This document shows positions 63,778 through 64,000 of a stretch of 64,000 nucleotides of DNA, piece after piece. Origin of the DNA: Apoda limacodes (lineage: Eukaryota > Arthropoda > Insecta > Lepidoptera > Limacodidae); the NCBI GenBank assembly GCA_946406115.1, contig OX291544.1, positions 18,555,521-18,619,520 of the forward strand, written 5' to 3'. The position numbers were made by a program, and so were the translations under genes. The stretch's first letter is position 1, and the number at the start of each line of letters is the position of its first letter. A model generated the notes under the pieces. That model saw nothing but the letters and a program-made list of their open reading frames with translations, did not search any database and had not been told where the DNA came from.

Positions 63778-64000
63778 GTCTGTATCGTTGTGCTGGCGTC
63801 ACGTAAACTAATAAATCAAATACTAAGACACTCAACAAATTTTCTTGTTCTTATCTTGAGTAAAGGCATAGTGTCTACCTTAAGTAACTAGCGCCGCCAA
63901 AAGGTATTATCCATTTCCTCTTTGTACAAATCACTTTTCAAAAATGTTACAAACCAATTATTTAGAACTAGTTATAAGCTATTTTTAGAATGTTATACAT
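63778..64000. other. start of a ZAD-gene intron, cut by the window
   Basis: No finger pattern continues; the frame that runs on to 63891 has no C2H2 residues. Confidence 0.5.

Overview
ORGANISM. The window looks like nuclear DNA from a moth or butterfly (Lepidoptera). It is AT-rich, its genes are split by many short exons and long introns, and it is crowded with repeats typical of lepidopteran genomes: Helitron-like ends in CTAG, tRNA-derived SINEs, RTE- and CR1/Jockey-like LINE tails, and foldback MITEs. No bacterial features are present. LAYOUT. (1) 1-13348 is intergenic, with a GC-rich left edge, direct repeats and old LINE/SINE remnants; I see no gene there. (2) 13349-38061, minus strand, is a complete rictor gene, the scaffold of TOR complex 2. 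I resolve 24 coding exons with phase-consistent GT-AG junctions, predicting about 1795 residues. Its introns hold MITEs, Helitron-like copies, LINE fragments, a piggyBac-like element and tandem repeats. (3) 38062-40885 is a divergent intergenic region of 2.8 kb. (4) 40886 to beyond the right edge, plus strand, is a gene for a ZAD-type C2H2 zinc-finger protein. Nine coding exons are visible and the gene is cut by the window end. Its second intron is 17 kb long. (5) That intron holds, among others, a decayed LINE and a young LTR retrotransposon on the minus strand (47547-54480). The latter has 237-bp LTRs differing at one base, a 4-bp target duplication, a tRNA-Leu-type primer site, gag, a pol frame and a baculovirus-F-like env, so it is an insect errantivirus. 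HOW IT WORKS TOGETHER. rictor and the zinc-finger gene are arranged head to head and may share a promoter region, but nothing suggests a common function. The most notable observation is that the errantivirus keeps open gag, integrase and env frames and nearly identical LTRs, while the reverse transcriptase and most of RNase H are missing. The pol frame runs without a stop from the protease active site straight into the tail of RNase H. This looks like a recently mobilised, non-autonomous endogenous retrovirus copied by enzymes supplied in trans. A second oddity is a break in one zinc finger of the ZAD gene at 63605-63633. All family names come from reading translations by eye; no database search was possible.
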